Shown: positions 22,897 through 35,300 of the stretch, one piece after another
How the letters are laid out: every line of letters starts with the position of its first letter
Numbering within the stretch: the stretch's first letter is position 1
Source: Chlamydoabsidia padenii
Taxonomy: Eukaryota > Mucoromycota > Mucoromycetes > Mucorales > Cunninghamellaceae
Direction: 5' to 3'
Assembly: GCA_025330725.1 (NCBI GenBank)
Contig: JAIWND010000025.1
Span: 310,001-374,000 of the forward strand
Length of the DNA stretch: 64,000 nucleotides
Translations under genes and position numbers: made by a program
Notes under the pieces: generated by a model
Databases searched by the model: none
Seen by the model: the letters and a program-made list of their open reading frames with translations, nothing else
What the model was told of the DNA's origin: nothing

Positions 22897-25395
22897 ATGT
22901 CTTTTATTACTTCTGCTCTTCAACCAATCAACTCTCGTAGAACAAGCGACGTAGCTGACTTTGACATTGATGGTGTTTGCCCCTTTAAACTCGACATGCC
23001 TCGCAGGGATTGGGATCTGTTCCTTCAACGTTAATCTCAACATACTAACACCACTTTTTATCACCGTACCGACTCTCGCACTCGGCAAAAGAGCGCTGCA
23101 TTTCTTCTAAAGTGTGGCAATCATAATGGGATAACTTAAGAAGTTATTGGCTTGGACAATACAGGTGGTACCGGAAATGTGAACACTGGTGCTTCGAATG
23201 CTGTGGTCACTGATGGCTCGAATGCTGTGGTCAAGAAACGAAGAATTCCGTTGATGTTTACGGAGGCAAGTATTTTGTTTACTCGTCTGATTAATATCTT
23301 CATACTCATTTTTTTTTTTTAGTCTTATTATTGCCATTGGTTTGGGAAACCCAAGGTGCGCGCCAACCGTAGGTATGATCCAATTCCTTGTGAATGCTCT
23401 TCGTACATCAAGGTACACACAACAGAAGACCGTCCTTCCATGGTGACAGTTGCCTATAATTGGAAACATGTTGGACACACCCCGGGGAGCATTGAAGATA
23501 TGGGATCTGCTCCTGTCAGCCATGATTCTCGTTTGGCATTGCAACAGTTGGTGAAAAACAAGATGAACTGGAAAAACATCAAGCACTTCCTTCGTCCTAA
23601 TGCAAGCAAGCTTGCCGCCATTTTGGAAGCGGATGATAACGCGATCAGTGAAGAATCCATGCGCCTGTCTTACCAATCAGTCTATTACGCCATTGGTAAG
23701 TTCATGAAAAAGTGTACTCTTCGGGACCCTCTTTTGAACAAAAGTTTGGCATTATGGGGTGAAGCTATGGCTGGATCTGGTGGTCAATATTATGCGAAAA
23801 ATCTGGATACTATGAACGACGGTATGTTTCTGTTTGCTTTTGGTACCAAATGGCAATTAGACGTAAGGCTATTTTATTTTATTTTTATAAAAAAAAATTT
23901 ACTGATTTTTTTTTTTTGGAGTGTCTACGTAAAGACAGTAGGATTGTGTGTATGGATTCCACTCACAAGACGTGTGTCATTGGCCCTAAAAGGTATTGTT
24001 ATCTGTATACCTTGGTGGTTCGCTCATCGATAACTGGCAAGGGACAACCGGTGTGTTTCATGATTACGAACCATGCAGGTGCTCCTCCTGTCGAATACTA
24101 GTTGAAATGGCTCCGTTATGACATCAACTTTACGCCACAACGTGTCATGATCGACAACTCGGATACGGAAATTGCTGGAATCCAGGTTGCCTATGGCGAT
24201 GGTGTCAAGATCCTGATTTGCCACTGGCATATTTTGAAGTGATGGAGGGAAGAGGTGAAGGTGGTGCCTGGCCAAGCAAGGATCCCAACGGCTGACGAAC
24301 GAACTGCAAACCGGGGTACAGTAATGGGGAAAATGGTGGCAATAATGAAGGCAGAAACAAGCAATGACTTTGACGAGGCGTATGATGAATTCGAGAATTT
24401 CAACAACGCTTTCGCCGAGGTTTATGACTCATCTGCTTTGGCCGTATACTTTGACAAGGAATACCTTCGGAAAAAGAAGAACTGGGGATAAGCATGGAAA
24501 CAGGTCAGTGTTTGGGTGGTGTGGGTGGGGTGATGGGATGATAAAATTTAGTATAGACTAGTTTAGTATACTGTATTAGAATAGTTTTTTTATGCATGAA
24601 TTATTATTATTGACAATAAACATCTTTTTATTTCAAAATCATTGTATTAAAACAACTTTCATACACATACCAACAATTACGTGGAAAGTTGACACCGTAC
24701 ACTAAAAGAAGTTTACCTGAGCAGTCTAAGAAGTCAGCGCGTAGATGTTCTTGTGTATATTTTGGTAGAATTGGTAGTCCCTGACTACATGGCCGATTCT
24801 ATCAAAAGTATGGCTTTGTTCCAAAGTGGTGTTCTGACCGTTGCTGAAAAAAAAAAAAAAGACAAAGACGAGCAGCAGCTGTTGATGTGGATGATGCACT
24901 ATTGATGATTAACACTGACGAGGCTGTTATCATCAAGGTAAACTCATTCACCGTGGAATGTGACAATGTCTATACCATCACAGTGGATGAAGAGCAAAAT
25001 ATCATGACCAACTGTGATTGTTTTGCATATAACACTTCCAGTACTATATGCAAGCAAATGTTCCTTGTGAACTTGCACATACGCATTGGATTCCCTGATT
25101 GCAGTTTGCCCGCTTTGGAACCAACCACCAAAAATTGAAGAATCACCAGATCTAAAGTTGTCAGAGCAAAGGCTATTTAAGTAGACACATATCGAGATAC
25201 CCCACACTTTATTTTTTAAAAAATTCAAGTAATTATGATGTAACTAACGCTATTTCTAGTTTGACGACCAACAACGCCAGATTGCAGGACCTACTGAATG
25301 CTGATGTTCGGTATGATGAGCGTGCGAGCACCGAGATAGAGCATGCTGCAAAACTCCTGTCGAATGTTTGGGTCTCTTTTGAAGGATGCTGAATA
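22897..25395 (+). pseudogene. Decayed Mutator-like (MULE) transposase
   Basis: A transposase-like reading runs through several frames. From 22897 (MSFITSALQP) it passes a cysteine/histidine stretch YYCHWFGK, then CECSSYIKV and YNWKHVGHTPG, a WRKY/GCM1-like DNA-binding finger near 23325-23490. The catalytic MULE region (SRIVCMDSTHKT, YTLVVRSS, PVCFMITNHAG, VMIDNSDTEIAGI, CHWHILK) lies at about 23930-24245. A SWIM-like CDC...CKQ at about 25015-25060 has Gln in place of the zinc-binding His. In-frame stops interrupt it (for example in VEY*LKW and HILK*WR), with further stops and shifts, so it is inactive. MULEs move by cut-and-paste; TIRs were not firmly found. Confidence 0.75.
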
Positions 25396-25635
25396 TCCTA
25401 TGAGTCAACCTAACCATCACCAAAGAAGAATATAGTTAGTTATATACTTCAATATCCTTTTTTCTTTAATCTATGTTTCTTTTTATGACAGTTACCTTAT
25501 CTTTTATTTTTTTTATCTTTATTCATTTGACACAGTATGTTTCGTTTTCTTTTTAAGAAACAAAATTAAAAAATTCTTGCACCGCCAACACCGTTGACAT
25601 CATTTTTGAACACCAAGATTTTTTGCACGACATCA

Positions 25636-25779
25636 AATTCAAACCCAGCGATTTTACTTTGTGGAGAGTGGAATAAAGTCTCCCACCTGATTTTCTACTG
25701 AGCCGACCCCTTTGGCTAATCCCCCACAGATGATTGGTTCAATGGGAACCAAAAGTAAAAGTAAAATCGGGGTTTGAAA
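25636..25779. mobile_element. 144-bp TIR mini-element
   Basis: Ends in about 22-bp inverted repeats: ATTCAAACCCAGCGATTTTA on the left and TAAAATCGGGGTTTGAAAT on the right. The core of 100 bp is non-coding. The terminus contains the recurrent TTCAAACCCCG motif, linking that motif to element ends. Confidence 0.6.
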
Positions 25780-25972
25780 TATGAGGCAGATATATGGAAG
25801 ACAAGAAACGTTTCTCCTTTTCTTCTTCTTTTTATCTTTTATTGATATCCTGTCAGCTCAAATTCTGAGATAGGCTTTTATATCATTTTACATCAACATA
25901 CACTTTATCTTTTGACACCATACATATTGTGTCCGTGAATCCCCTACTGTCTTGCACACGACCTTTTTAATC

Positions 25973-26397
25973 ATGTCGTACTATTCCAGTAAGTAGACAA
26001 AGAGAAAAAAAGTGGCGTTTTATTGACTTGATTGATATTAATATGCTACTTTATTTTTTTTAAAGTGTATAACTATCATCAAATGCCTACAATTTATGGA
26101 GGGTATGGCAGCTATCACAATCCTTACATGTATGGCGGTGGACTTTATCCTACACAGCAATCTTATTATTATGGAACACCCGGATATGGTGGATACTATC
26201 CTTCCTCATACAACAGTTATTATGGCTATCGATCTCCAGGATTGTTTAGAAACATGTATAATCGACTTCGATATGGCAGCTCTTACTACTATCCTGAAGT
26301 GGGTTACTTGGGCGGCGGTGCTGGTGCTGGTAGATGGCCTTACGAACGAGATTTTAGTTCTACCAAAAATGTCTGGAAACGAAATACAATCTACTGA
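25973..26397 (+). CDS. Gly/Tyr-rich small protein, 115 aa
   Basis: Two exons (25973-25988 and 26066-26397), with a 16-nt first exon as also seen in NAP1. The product starts MSYYSMYNYHQMP and is dominated by Gly, Tyr, Ser and Pro (GGYGSYHNPYMYGGGLYP, YGTPGYGGYYPSSYNSYYGY), ending with a basic WPYERDFSSTKNVWKR tail. No signal peptide or known domain is seen. The composition resembles low-complexity prion-like or structural coat proteins, but no function can be assigned. An alternative start inside exon 2 would give a slightly shorter product. A (CA)n repeat and poly-T follow in the 3' region. Confidence 0.6.
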
Positions 26398-26889
26398 TGT
26401 TGATCATGGTCAATGAATGGGCTTTTTTTTTTTTTTCTCACACACAACCTTGTTATATTATCACACACATACACGCACATACCTAATTTCATCAGAACCA
26501 CACATAGTTATAGTCTTTCCCTTCACACACACACACACACACACAAAGTAGCAATGGTTTTGTATATATCCGTCTAGTTTGCTTCACCCGTTCCCATTTT
26601 ACATACATTCATATTATATTAATCAATTTTATTGTAAATCAAATCAATAAACTAAATAAAAAGTACAAAAACTATAACTATATAAAAAAAAGGGGGGGCA
26701 ACATAATAGGTGTTTATATCATTATTGTGATTATCAGAAGTAAATATAACAAAGTAGATATGTTTCAAAGCCTTCATTACACCAAGTAGGACTTGCACGG
26801 ACCATATCAACCAAAGAAAATAATGTTACCTATTAGCTAGTATCACCGATCGGGATCCCAAATTAATCTACACTTACTTCTGCAGGGCA
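26398..26889. other. Non-coding DNA 3' of the Gly/Tyr-rich gene
   Basis: Holds a T13 tract, a (CA)11 repeat at 26524-26545 and AATAAA signals at 26646-26660. Otherwise AT-rich with no supported gene. Confidence 0.5.
26524..26545 (+). repeat. (CA)n microsatellite
   Basis: Eleven CA units in the 3' region of the Gly/Tyr-rich gene. Confidence 0.85.
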
Positions 26890-27925
26890 TCCAAAGAAGC
26901 CTCTTGATAAAAGTTTGTTGTCAAGCGATCGATTTGTTCCAGAATCATTAGGTGTTTTTCCAATTTAATCTATTAATGTTCCAAGTCGAGGCACCTGTTT
27001 CCTTTCCTTTGTTGTGTAAGAACTTGTTCCTATCTACCCACACCAGTTGCACTTGTTCCACTTTTTATAAATGTAAATCATGGTACTGCTGACACCATCA
27101 TATCTTGCTGTGATGAGGTTTCTTTTTTGACGTACTTGCTGAGTTGATAAGGTTGGGTTTGCAATGATCGGTTTAAAATAACCCATATAAAGTATGGTGG
27201 ATGATTAACAGGCATATAGACATAGGAGAGCCAATAAACGATTATTTCCTTCTTCCAACTTTACCGATTTCTTGAGCCGTTCTTGTCAGTGCCACCAATA
27301 GAATCATTCCAAGCCAAGTTATATCCAATTGTTGTGACACTATGATGTTAAGTACTTTGAAGCATCGGAGTTTACATACCTTCAACATGCCATGAGTGAT
27401 CAGCGGATGTATCTTGATCAGAATGATAAAGAATTATTCATGTTGAGATACCTGAATACTACAATAAAAAGTTAATCATGCATCTCTCCCACCCCTGCTA
27501 TAACATGTTGTTCTTATTTTTCCTTACCATATCCTTTTTCACTACTGATCATTGCTTAATATTGTATGGTGTTCTTGATTCACAGGCCGTCCTTGTGTTC
27601 AGCCCAGTTCTTGATAGTGCCTTTTGAAACCAAAAACAGTGTATGTGTTGTGATCTCTTTTCATGTTGTCTTTCAAGTTACATCATTATCAACTGGAAGT
27701 ATCCACCCCACTGGTTGTTGCAGAATAAATGTGTTGGTGGTAGTCTGACATGTGATGAGACCGAAGACGATTGAGAGTTTTCTGTTTTTGTTGTTGTAGG
27801 TGATATCTATTGTAAATATCAAACAATTACGGGTTGGGTTAGGATGCCATTGAGTCTATCAGAGTTAACAAAAACGACTTGCCTTTATGTTTTACATACA
27901 AATCGGCACCTTCATCAACTAAAGT
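26880..27925 (-). pseudogene. Probable decayed minus-strand gene, family unknown
   Basis: Several protein-like stretches lie in order on the minus strand: a short piece with LVDEGADLY near 27890-27920; SHVRLPPTHLFCNNQWGGYF near 27690-27800; DTSADHSWHVE ending at 27380; then, after a GTATGT...CATAG intron, a hydrophobic stretch ITWLGMILLVALTRTAQEI at 27265-27339; and finally a coiled-coil-like LEKHLMILEQIDRLTTNFYQ near 26885-26970 ending at a GTAAGT. Between and within them are TAA, TAG and TGA codons at places where CAA, CAG or CGA would restore a good frame. It may be a pseudogene or an exon-rich gene I could not resolve. Confidence 0.3.
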
Positions 27926-28111
27926 TTGTGAATTAGAATCGACGTTGCGTTAATTGCGACAGTTAGTAAAAGTAAAAGAGCATTGGTTTTCTTTTTTGCT
28001 AAAGGGGCCATGCATTTTATTTCAATTCCCGATCCCGACCCCCCCTTTTATTTTCTACAAAACACCCTCTGAAACAAAGACCTTCTTCTTTCTTCTCAAG
28101 TATGCTTATAA

Positions 28112-29150
28112 ATGTCTCGACAACAACCTCATCATATTGCCAAACAAGGGTTCGAAAAAGGTTCCAATATTTATGGTAAGGTCATTAAGAATCAAATGCT
28201 TTAATGACGTTTTTACTAATCTTTGACGGTTTCCCTCCCCCTAATTAGGTAGAGCAAGACCAAAATATCCTTTGGAAGCCATCAACTATATTCAAACTAT
28301 TCTTCCTAAAAATGCTCAAGTAGTTGATTTGGGTGCTGGTACTGGAATTATGACCAAGTTTCTAGTTGAACACGCTCAATTTGAAGTGACGGCTGTGGAA
28401 CCTGTAGATGGTATGCGTGATCAATTACGACTAAACGTGCCTGGTGTCAAGTGTATTGTTAATGGTACTTCCTGGAATACTTCTTTATCATCTGAATCAC
28501 AGGATGCTGTTATTGTTGCTCAGGTAATACTAACTATTAATTGAAATAATATGTAATTGATCACTATCCTCTATCTAGGCATTCCATTGGTTTGATGATT
28601 TGAAAACACTTCAAGAAGCTCACCGTATTCTCAAATCTGGTGGTCGACTGTTATTAATCTGGAATAAGGAATCCAAGGAAAACTCGGAATGGATCAAGGA
28701 GTTACAAAAGTAGGTTCACATACAAAAACGTATACAATTACGAACATTATCCATATGAATGATACTTACTTATATTTGCCTTTATTCTTTTTTCTTCTTC
28801 TTTATAGATTGTCTGATACCTATTATACTGATGCACCTCAATACCGCAAAAATGACTGGCAAAAAGTCTGGCAAACTCCGGAAGCCCAGCAGTTATTCAC
28901 CACACCTCTCCATCATCAGCATTTTGAATACAACCTGCCTTTTACTCGGGATCAAATCTTCCCTAGAATTCTCAGCAAAAGCTCCATCTCAGTCTTACCC
29001 AAGGATGAACAAGATAGGTTGAAGGTCAAGGTGGACGCAGTTTTGGATAATCCTGCTTTAGGATTTGCCGCGGACCCTCAGACTGGCTGCTTCATTTATC
29101 CTCATGTTACTGATCTTTACTGGGCTCAAAAAAAAAGTAAATTAGTATGA
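28112..29150 (+). CDS. Class I SAM-dependent methyltransferase
   Basis: 270-residue protein from four exons (28112-28175, 28249-28523, 28579-28709, 28808-29150), all in phase. The SAM-binding glycine loop VVDLGAGTG is at about 46-54, an acidic post-I residue is in VTAVEPVDGM, and motif IV/V-like DAVIVAQAFHWFDD and LKSGGRLLLIWN follow, typical of Methyltransf_11/UbiE-like enzymes. The N-terminus FEKGSNIYGRARPKYP is also common to fungal small-molecule methyltransferases of this type. Substrate is unknown; cytosolic location is likely because no targeting sequence is seen. The upstream region overlaps the start of the decayed minus-strand gene. Confidence 0.85.
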
Positions 29151-29620
29151 TAATATGATAGAGTTGACATTAATGAAGTAGTATAGTAGTAGATTAGTTT
29201 ATCCAACTATTTTTATTATTATTATTATTAATATGATACTGTGACAAATAAATATATGTTTTGCCCAACAATATCATGCCCAATGAAGATTATGGATCTG
29301 ATCGGGGTTGGCCTTTGGCAATATCTGCATGATTTTTACGAATTTTAAATACCGCCAAACACCATAATGTACTTTGGACTTCTTTGCACCCACTCTCAAC
29401 AACATTAACAAGTTATTTTTATAAATAATGGCAAAGTCTTTTTTTTTATTTTATTTGAAGAGAGAGAGGGAGAGGGAGAGGGAGAAAGATAACATTAACC
29501 ATTGCGTCAATGAAGAATGATATAAAAAAAAAATACAAAGAGTAAGTAAAAGAGGGGATGAGTTGTGTGTATGAATAATAGTAAAATGAGATTAAAAAGA
29601 AAAGAGTTATATTAAACTAT

Positions 29621-31310
29621 TCAAGACTGTTTGCATTCGGGCGCATTCTCGTTCTTGTTGGGGTGCTATTAAAAAGTAAAAGGAGGTTATTTATAAGATA
29701 TCCATTTTATGTTTCATTATTCCATGATTATATGTATTTACCGTAACATCATCATCATCGTCATCATCGTCTTCGTCATCATCGTCTTCGTCATTATCTT
29801 CGTCTTCGTCTTCACCAAGATATTCACCATCGAATTCTTCATCATCACCAAAACCATCATATTCAAGCGCCTTTCCAGTAAAGTAATCGACAGCGTGAGG
29901 GATAATCTTGTCTTTAAATTCTTCACCTATGTGTCCCAAAAACAATAAATATGATTAGTAAATTCAAGATCCCAATGTTTACACCCCCTCCCTTTACATG
30001 TATATAAGTCAAATTTACCTGCTTCATAATCAGCTTCCAACTTGGCATCCAACCCTTCAGCTTCTTCTTCATCTAATTCTTCATCATCATTAGGGAATGT
30101 AGGAGGACTGAAGAAGTTGAAGAAAGAGTCGGCAGGTACGGTGCGCTTGACCACACGAGTCTTGTTAGTTCCTTTATGCCGTTGTTTCCTGGATTCCACC
30201 GTGACAGTCAAATCTTTTCCTTCCTTCCAGTCAATAGAGCAGCCTTCCGCATGATCGTATACAAAATCACCAGCATAGGCATGATCTTGATAGTAGTAGG
30301 TTTTGGTCAAAGTTGTGTTGGTAAAGAATTCATTAGTTTCAAAGACAAAGTCCAATTTGAAGCCCGGTTGATCCAAATAAGACATGCGAATATCTAACAA
30401 ATGTTTCAGTACTTGTTCATCATTTTCTGTAATCGTTTCGGACAAGTGAGGATGATTCTTCAACAGAGTGAGCCAGAATTCAGGAATACCCTTGATATCA
30501 GCACCTGAGTCTTGATCCTTTTTAGTTTCGGCCACGGTCTTCTTTGCTTCAGAGTCATCATCTTCATCTTCATCCACCTTTTTACCAAGAGCAACTTCTT
30601 CATCTGTAGGTTCGTATTCGCCAGTGATAACTTGGTTTCGCTTGACATACAGAGGACGGTAGAGTTCGAGATATTTCTTTTCCAAAGCCAATACTTCTTC
30701 TTGGAACTGGATTTCAAGTTCGGAATGTTGGGATTGCAGATACTTGAGACCATTAATACGACGTTGGACAGAAGCTGGGAGGGATTCGATATAGCCAGAA
30801 GAGCGGCCCACCAAGGTATCCAGTTTTCCTTGTAGCATACTAATAAGAGCAGGGTTGTTGGTAAAGGCCCCAGTAAGAGCAGAAGCATCTGCACCAGCAG
30901 CACCTATAATATTAAGGAAAGAGAGGGAGAGAAAGACATGATGAGTATACCATGTTCAATTCCCCTTTATTGCTATTGTAGTTCTTACCAGGTGTGGTCA
31001 CAGTTTCCATATCTTCAGAGATAGTGGTTACAGTGGGACGATAGTTGGAGGTAATTGGTGCAGGATTACTAGGTGTATTCTGTGGTGTAGGTGCTGAGAA
31101 AGAGTCCGACTTTTTGTTCTTGATATCTACGCCTGGAATAAGTAAATGGTAGAGTTACTATCATATTGTGCATTCGTCATCGTTTTCCCCTTCTAAATAA
31201 CAATGCTTCTTTTTCTCTTTGCTACACTTTTTTATTCCTGCAAGATATATCCCCAGGTTTTGTTCCACTCATATTATTTCAAACATAAAGTTACCTGATG
31301 ATTGATCCAT
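29621..31310 (-). CDS. NAP1: Nucleosome assembly protein 1 (NAP1 family)
   Basis: Histone H2A-H2B chaperone, 424 residues. Exons, from the start: 31295-31310, 30989-31132, 30019-30903, 29742-29926, 29621-29665; all junctions in phase. The NAP fold begins around LPASVQRRINGLKYLQSQ and the long EVLALEKKYLELYRPLY dimerisation helix, followed by IPEFWLTLLKNH, SYLDQPGFKLDFVFE, DFFNFFSPP-like SFFNFFSPPTFP and a C-terminal stretch of Asp/Glu. The last exon adds NAPECKQS, a CaaX-like end known in NAP1 proteins and a possible farnesylation site. The strong acidic runs explain several spurious frames on the other strand. Confidence 0.95.
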
Positions 31311-32371
31311 TATAAGAGTGATGTCTTGAAGGTGTTGTGAGAGTTGCCAAGATGAAAAGAAGAGCGAAAAAGAAAATCCAGCAGGGAAAAAGATAAAAGT
31401 AAGAGTCGGAATTAGAAAAAAGATTTTTTCCCCTACCTCTGGACAGAAATGCCCTTTTTAGACTTGCCGCAATCCATACTGTTTTGCATCACTAGCTCTA
31501 TTTGTATTCTTTGTATAATAGCGAATAATTTAAACCTTATTAAACAGTTTATTTCTTGGGTATGATGATGGCCAAGTGGGAACTTCAATGTATTCATGTC
31601 AAAAATTGATTTATATGCACTTTTTAATATCGACCAATCAGAAAGCAGTTTATCATATCAAAGATTAACCCATCGTCAGACAGAAAGGGATAAGGTATAT
31701 AATATCTCAACTGGTGATCTCCACAGTATAGATCATAGGTATAAGTAGAGATTGAAAGTATTCTTACCAAGATAGAATAACCACATGAGAATGTTTTGAT
31801 AGGAGTGGATAATATTCATTCTGTCATGGTGGTCAATGAGAAGTGGTCAATGCAAAAACAATGTTTTCAAACGCCGCTCCAAAGATTCGATTATTCTGTC
31901 AGCAAACGATTTTTTGTCGTATCGTCTTTCATGGAGCATACAAATAATCCCGCTATGGTGTGCACATGAACAGTTGTACCTTGTCATGTAAATGGTCATT
32001 TCATCCACGCAACGCAACATCAATTAATGTTCATAAAAGTACTCTCTCAGTCCTTCAAAAACCAAATAGCCATCATCATCAAGTTTCTATAAATTTGGGC
32101 TCCAGATATGAACATGATAACAGTAATATTCTCGTTTTAACACCTAATCTTCTTTGAGTGAGCGATCCTTCATCGTTATTGGCTGAAATATACACGCGCG
32201 GTGTTTGAATTCTAGTTTTTTTTTTCTTTTTAAATTTTTGGTCACTTCTCCCTCTTCTTTTACTTTTTCTTCCTCTCACATCGTTTTCTACTTCTGTAAC
32301 TCTGTTAATACCCCTTCTTCACTCTCTACTTGATTTAACAATTGATAGAATAATTACTTTTATTTGATGCC
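31311..32371. promoter_or_regulatory. Divergent promoter region NAP1 / RalGAP-alpha
   Basis: About 1.06 kb without a supported gene. It includes TTTTCAAACGCCGCTCC at 31864-31880 and an ACGCGCGGTGTTTGAATTC near 32195 close to the RalGAP side, plus a T-rich leader before 32372. Small open frames inside look non-coding. Confidence 0.45.
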
Positions 32372-35300
32372 ATGCGGAAAGCAAGTTCCGTAATGAAGAA
32401 GACATTCTCACCGTCCTCCACAGCTTCAGGAGCCAACACCATAGCAACTTCTGCAGCAAAAGCAACATCAAGACCATCCACGTCTAATTCTATAGATAAT
32501 ACGACTCTTGACGACTTTACACAACCACCGGCACCCCCACCTTCATCAACCTCAGCAGCAGCAGCAACAACAACAACAACAACAACAACAACAGACACTG
32601 GTGACTTTTTACAGCCAAGTTATCCAACAGCAACTTTGACCGACGATGCCATTCTTCCTTCTACATCCACCTTTACTCTCAACAAAGAAGACAGGCCTGA
32701 AAAACTGAAAAAGAAGACAAAAAACTTTATGGATGAAAAGCAAAAGGTCAAGTCTAGAGTGCAAAGCTTATGGAACTATATTGGTAATGTTAACATTGTG
32801 AAAATAAAAAAGAATAGAAAACACGTCCTCCTGACTCACTCATCGCTTTTTCCCACTCTTTCTTTTTCTTTGTTTAGATGCGACAAACACCTTTGACCAA
32901 TCACGCTTCTTTCAAGAGAACGCTGAACAAGTCTTCCATGTGGTATTTGAAACTTGTATGCACCAGATTGAAAAGATTAAACGTAAAAGCAAAGAAGAAC
33001 ATATCAACAAAAAGGAATTCATCATATACAATTGGCATAAAACTAACTCTCTATTACTTTTGATTCTTCTATATTAACTCAATAGAACGTAATGAACGAC
33101 CTCAAACCTGGAACTCCAAGGAACTGGTGTCCCTTCAAAAGACTCTTCTTTTACTTCGAAAAATCTTCCTCTTTGTGCCAGAACTAATGCGTAACGGGTG
33201 GCAACGCAAGAATATAGGTAAGAATAAGAAACACACTCCTCCTCTTCAGGCAGTATATCAATTAACACTCACCTCTCTCCTAATTTTTAATCATTTATAG
33301 CGAAAATACTCTCTCATATACTGGATCATGGTAATCACACTCGACTGCGATCTCTAGGCTTTCATTTGTTACTCCTCTGGTTGAATGATCAAGTAGCTGA
33401 ATACCCTGAATGTATGAACTTATTTGCCAACGCCATATCAATGGATCTTTTTATAATGGATGATATCACTGCGATGGCTACTCCGAACAATCACCTGGAA
33501 TCGGAGACGAATACAACACATGCTACTATAATGGATGATTCAAGTAACAATATTGGTGGCAACAATCACAATCACAATAAATCACAATCTGGGACTGGTG
33601 GCAATAATGGAAGTGGTGGTGGAAGTGGTGGCGGTGGATTACATTTTGTGAAAAAACTTGGTGAACGGCATTCCGAAAAACTGGTTGGTTATGGTCTAGT
33701 CAGAAACGAACGTATCAAGAAAGCCCATATCCAATTGCAGCAAACAATTATCCTAGGCAAGTAAAAGGTGTGTAAAGGAATGAATTGAGACTAACTTTAC
33801 TTTATAAATAATAGGTGATGAACATGCACCATTGTACCCAAATCCAACTATACCAACTTTTAATGACTCTGTGGTCCTCCTAAATATATTCATCACCAAT
33901 CTTGTTCGACTGGCGTACGTGGCTTCTGGATCTCCTCCACCTCCTGACAATTACGACTATCCTGATCAATACGAAGCGGATGATGGAATAGCAACCGGTG
34001 TGGGTATTGACGCTGCAACTGCAAGTGCAAAATTCTTATTCCGGATCTTCAGGACTTACTATCTCACCAAATTTTTACCTAAAGTATCAATTCCTCTACA
34101 AGATGGTGCCAACGTCTCTGGAAATGAATCTACTTGTAAGAAAAAACAAACTATACCAAAATATAACAAAAAAAAAGATGTCAACTAACTTTATCTCTTT
34201 GCCTTAGTAATCGGGTTTCCATCATGCCCACCAAGCGTGCTGCGAACTCTTTTAAGATTTATGATTGGATACTGTCTGGACAACAATCGTAGCTCTCTTG
34301 TCAATTGGCCTAATTTACCATCATCAGCAAACTCATCACCTGCAATACCTATCTTAAAGTCAATTGTGCTATCTTCTCACGAAACAAGGGAAATGCTACA
34401 TGAAGTCCTTCGGCAATGTGTGGTGCTTCCTACGACTAACACAAACTACCGCGACATTACCCGTGGAGCAGTACATGTACTTGGTGTTTGGATGCTTGGA
34501 AATGAAGATGAACGACCTTCCTTTTTACGACGAACTGGTAGTGTTCCCACTAGCGCGACTAGCACCATTCCCGGTGGTGGTAACTCAATGATACGATCAA
34601 GCAGTTATGCATCTTTGACGACAGCATCAAAACCATTACACCAGGAAAAGAATTATTATCTCATCAGCAATAGGGAAGAAGACAAGGATGATATAAACAC
34701 CGCTTCCAGTAGCATGGAGAAGATAATACCAGGCTCACCATCATCTCAACTTCCATCACAACAACCAAACACTCTTTCCGCCTTGACTAATAATAACAAT
34801 ACGAGCAATAGTATGTTATCGTTATCAACATCAACAACAGCAGATCACGACTATGTGGAGGCGAATGTATTTTTGCGGCGCTACTTTTTGATGATCAAGA
34901 TGATATTCATAAGCGACCAACAACAAAATACACCTATAAAACATCTGCGCGACTTGGCTATGGACTCACAATTTGATTGGGAAGGTTTGGCCGCTCTTTA
35001 CAAGGATGCTGTCAATGTCTATCGATCGATCACTGTCACTCGTGGGGGTATTGAAATGGAATGGGAAAGCTGGTAAGAAGACAATATATATATATATATA
35101 TATAAATGTCGTTTGACAAATGACAAATACTCATATAACTTTTTATATTTAACAGGGAAACCTTACTACAGTGCCTCCTCGATATTCATGAATGGATGAT
35201 GGAAACTTCTGATCGGTCAAGTCGAATCCCCGTTGTTACCTTAGCTGATGATTTTGCCGAGTATCTTTGTGAAGTAAGTCTAGTTATAAATATAATACCA

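Noticed and set aside
23107..23676. 189-codon minus-strand frame over the MULE region
   Set aside because: Antisense to well-recognised transposase motifs and without features of its own.
29746..29840. GAT/GAC repeat as a possible satellite
   Set aside because: It is the coding sequence of the NAP1 acidic tail.
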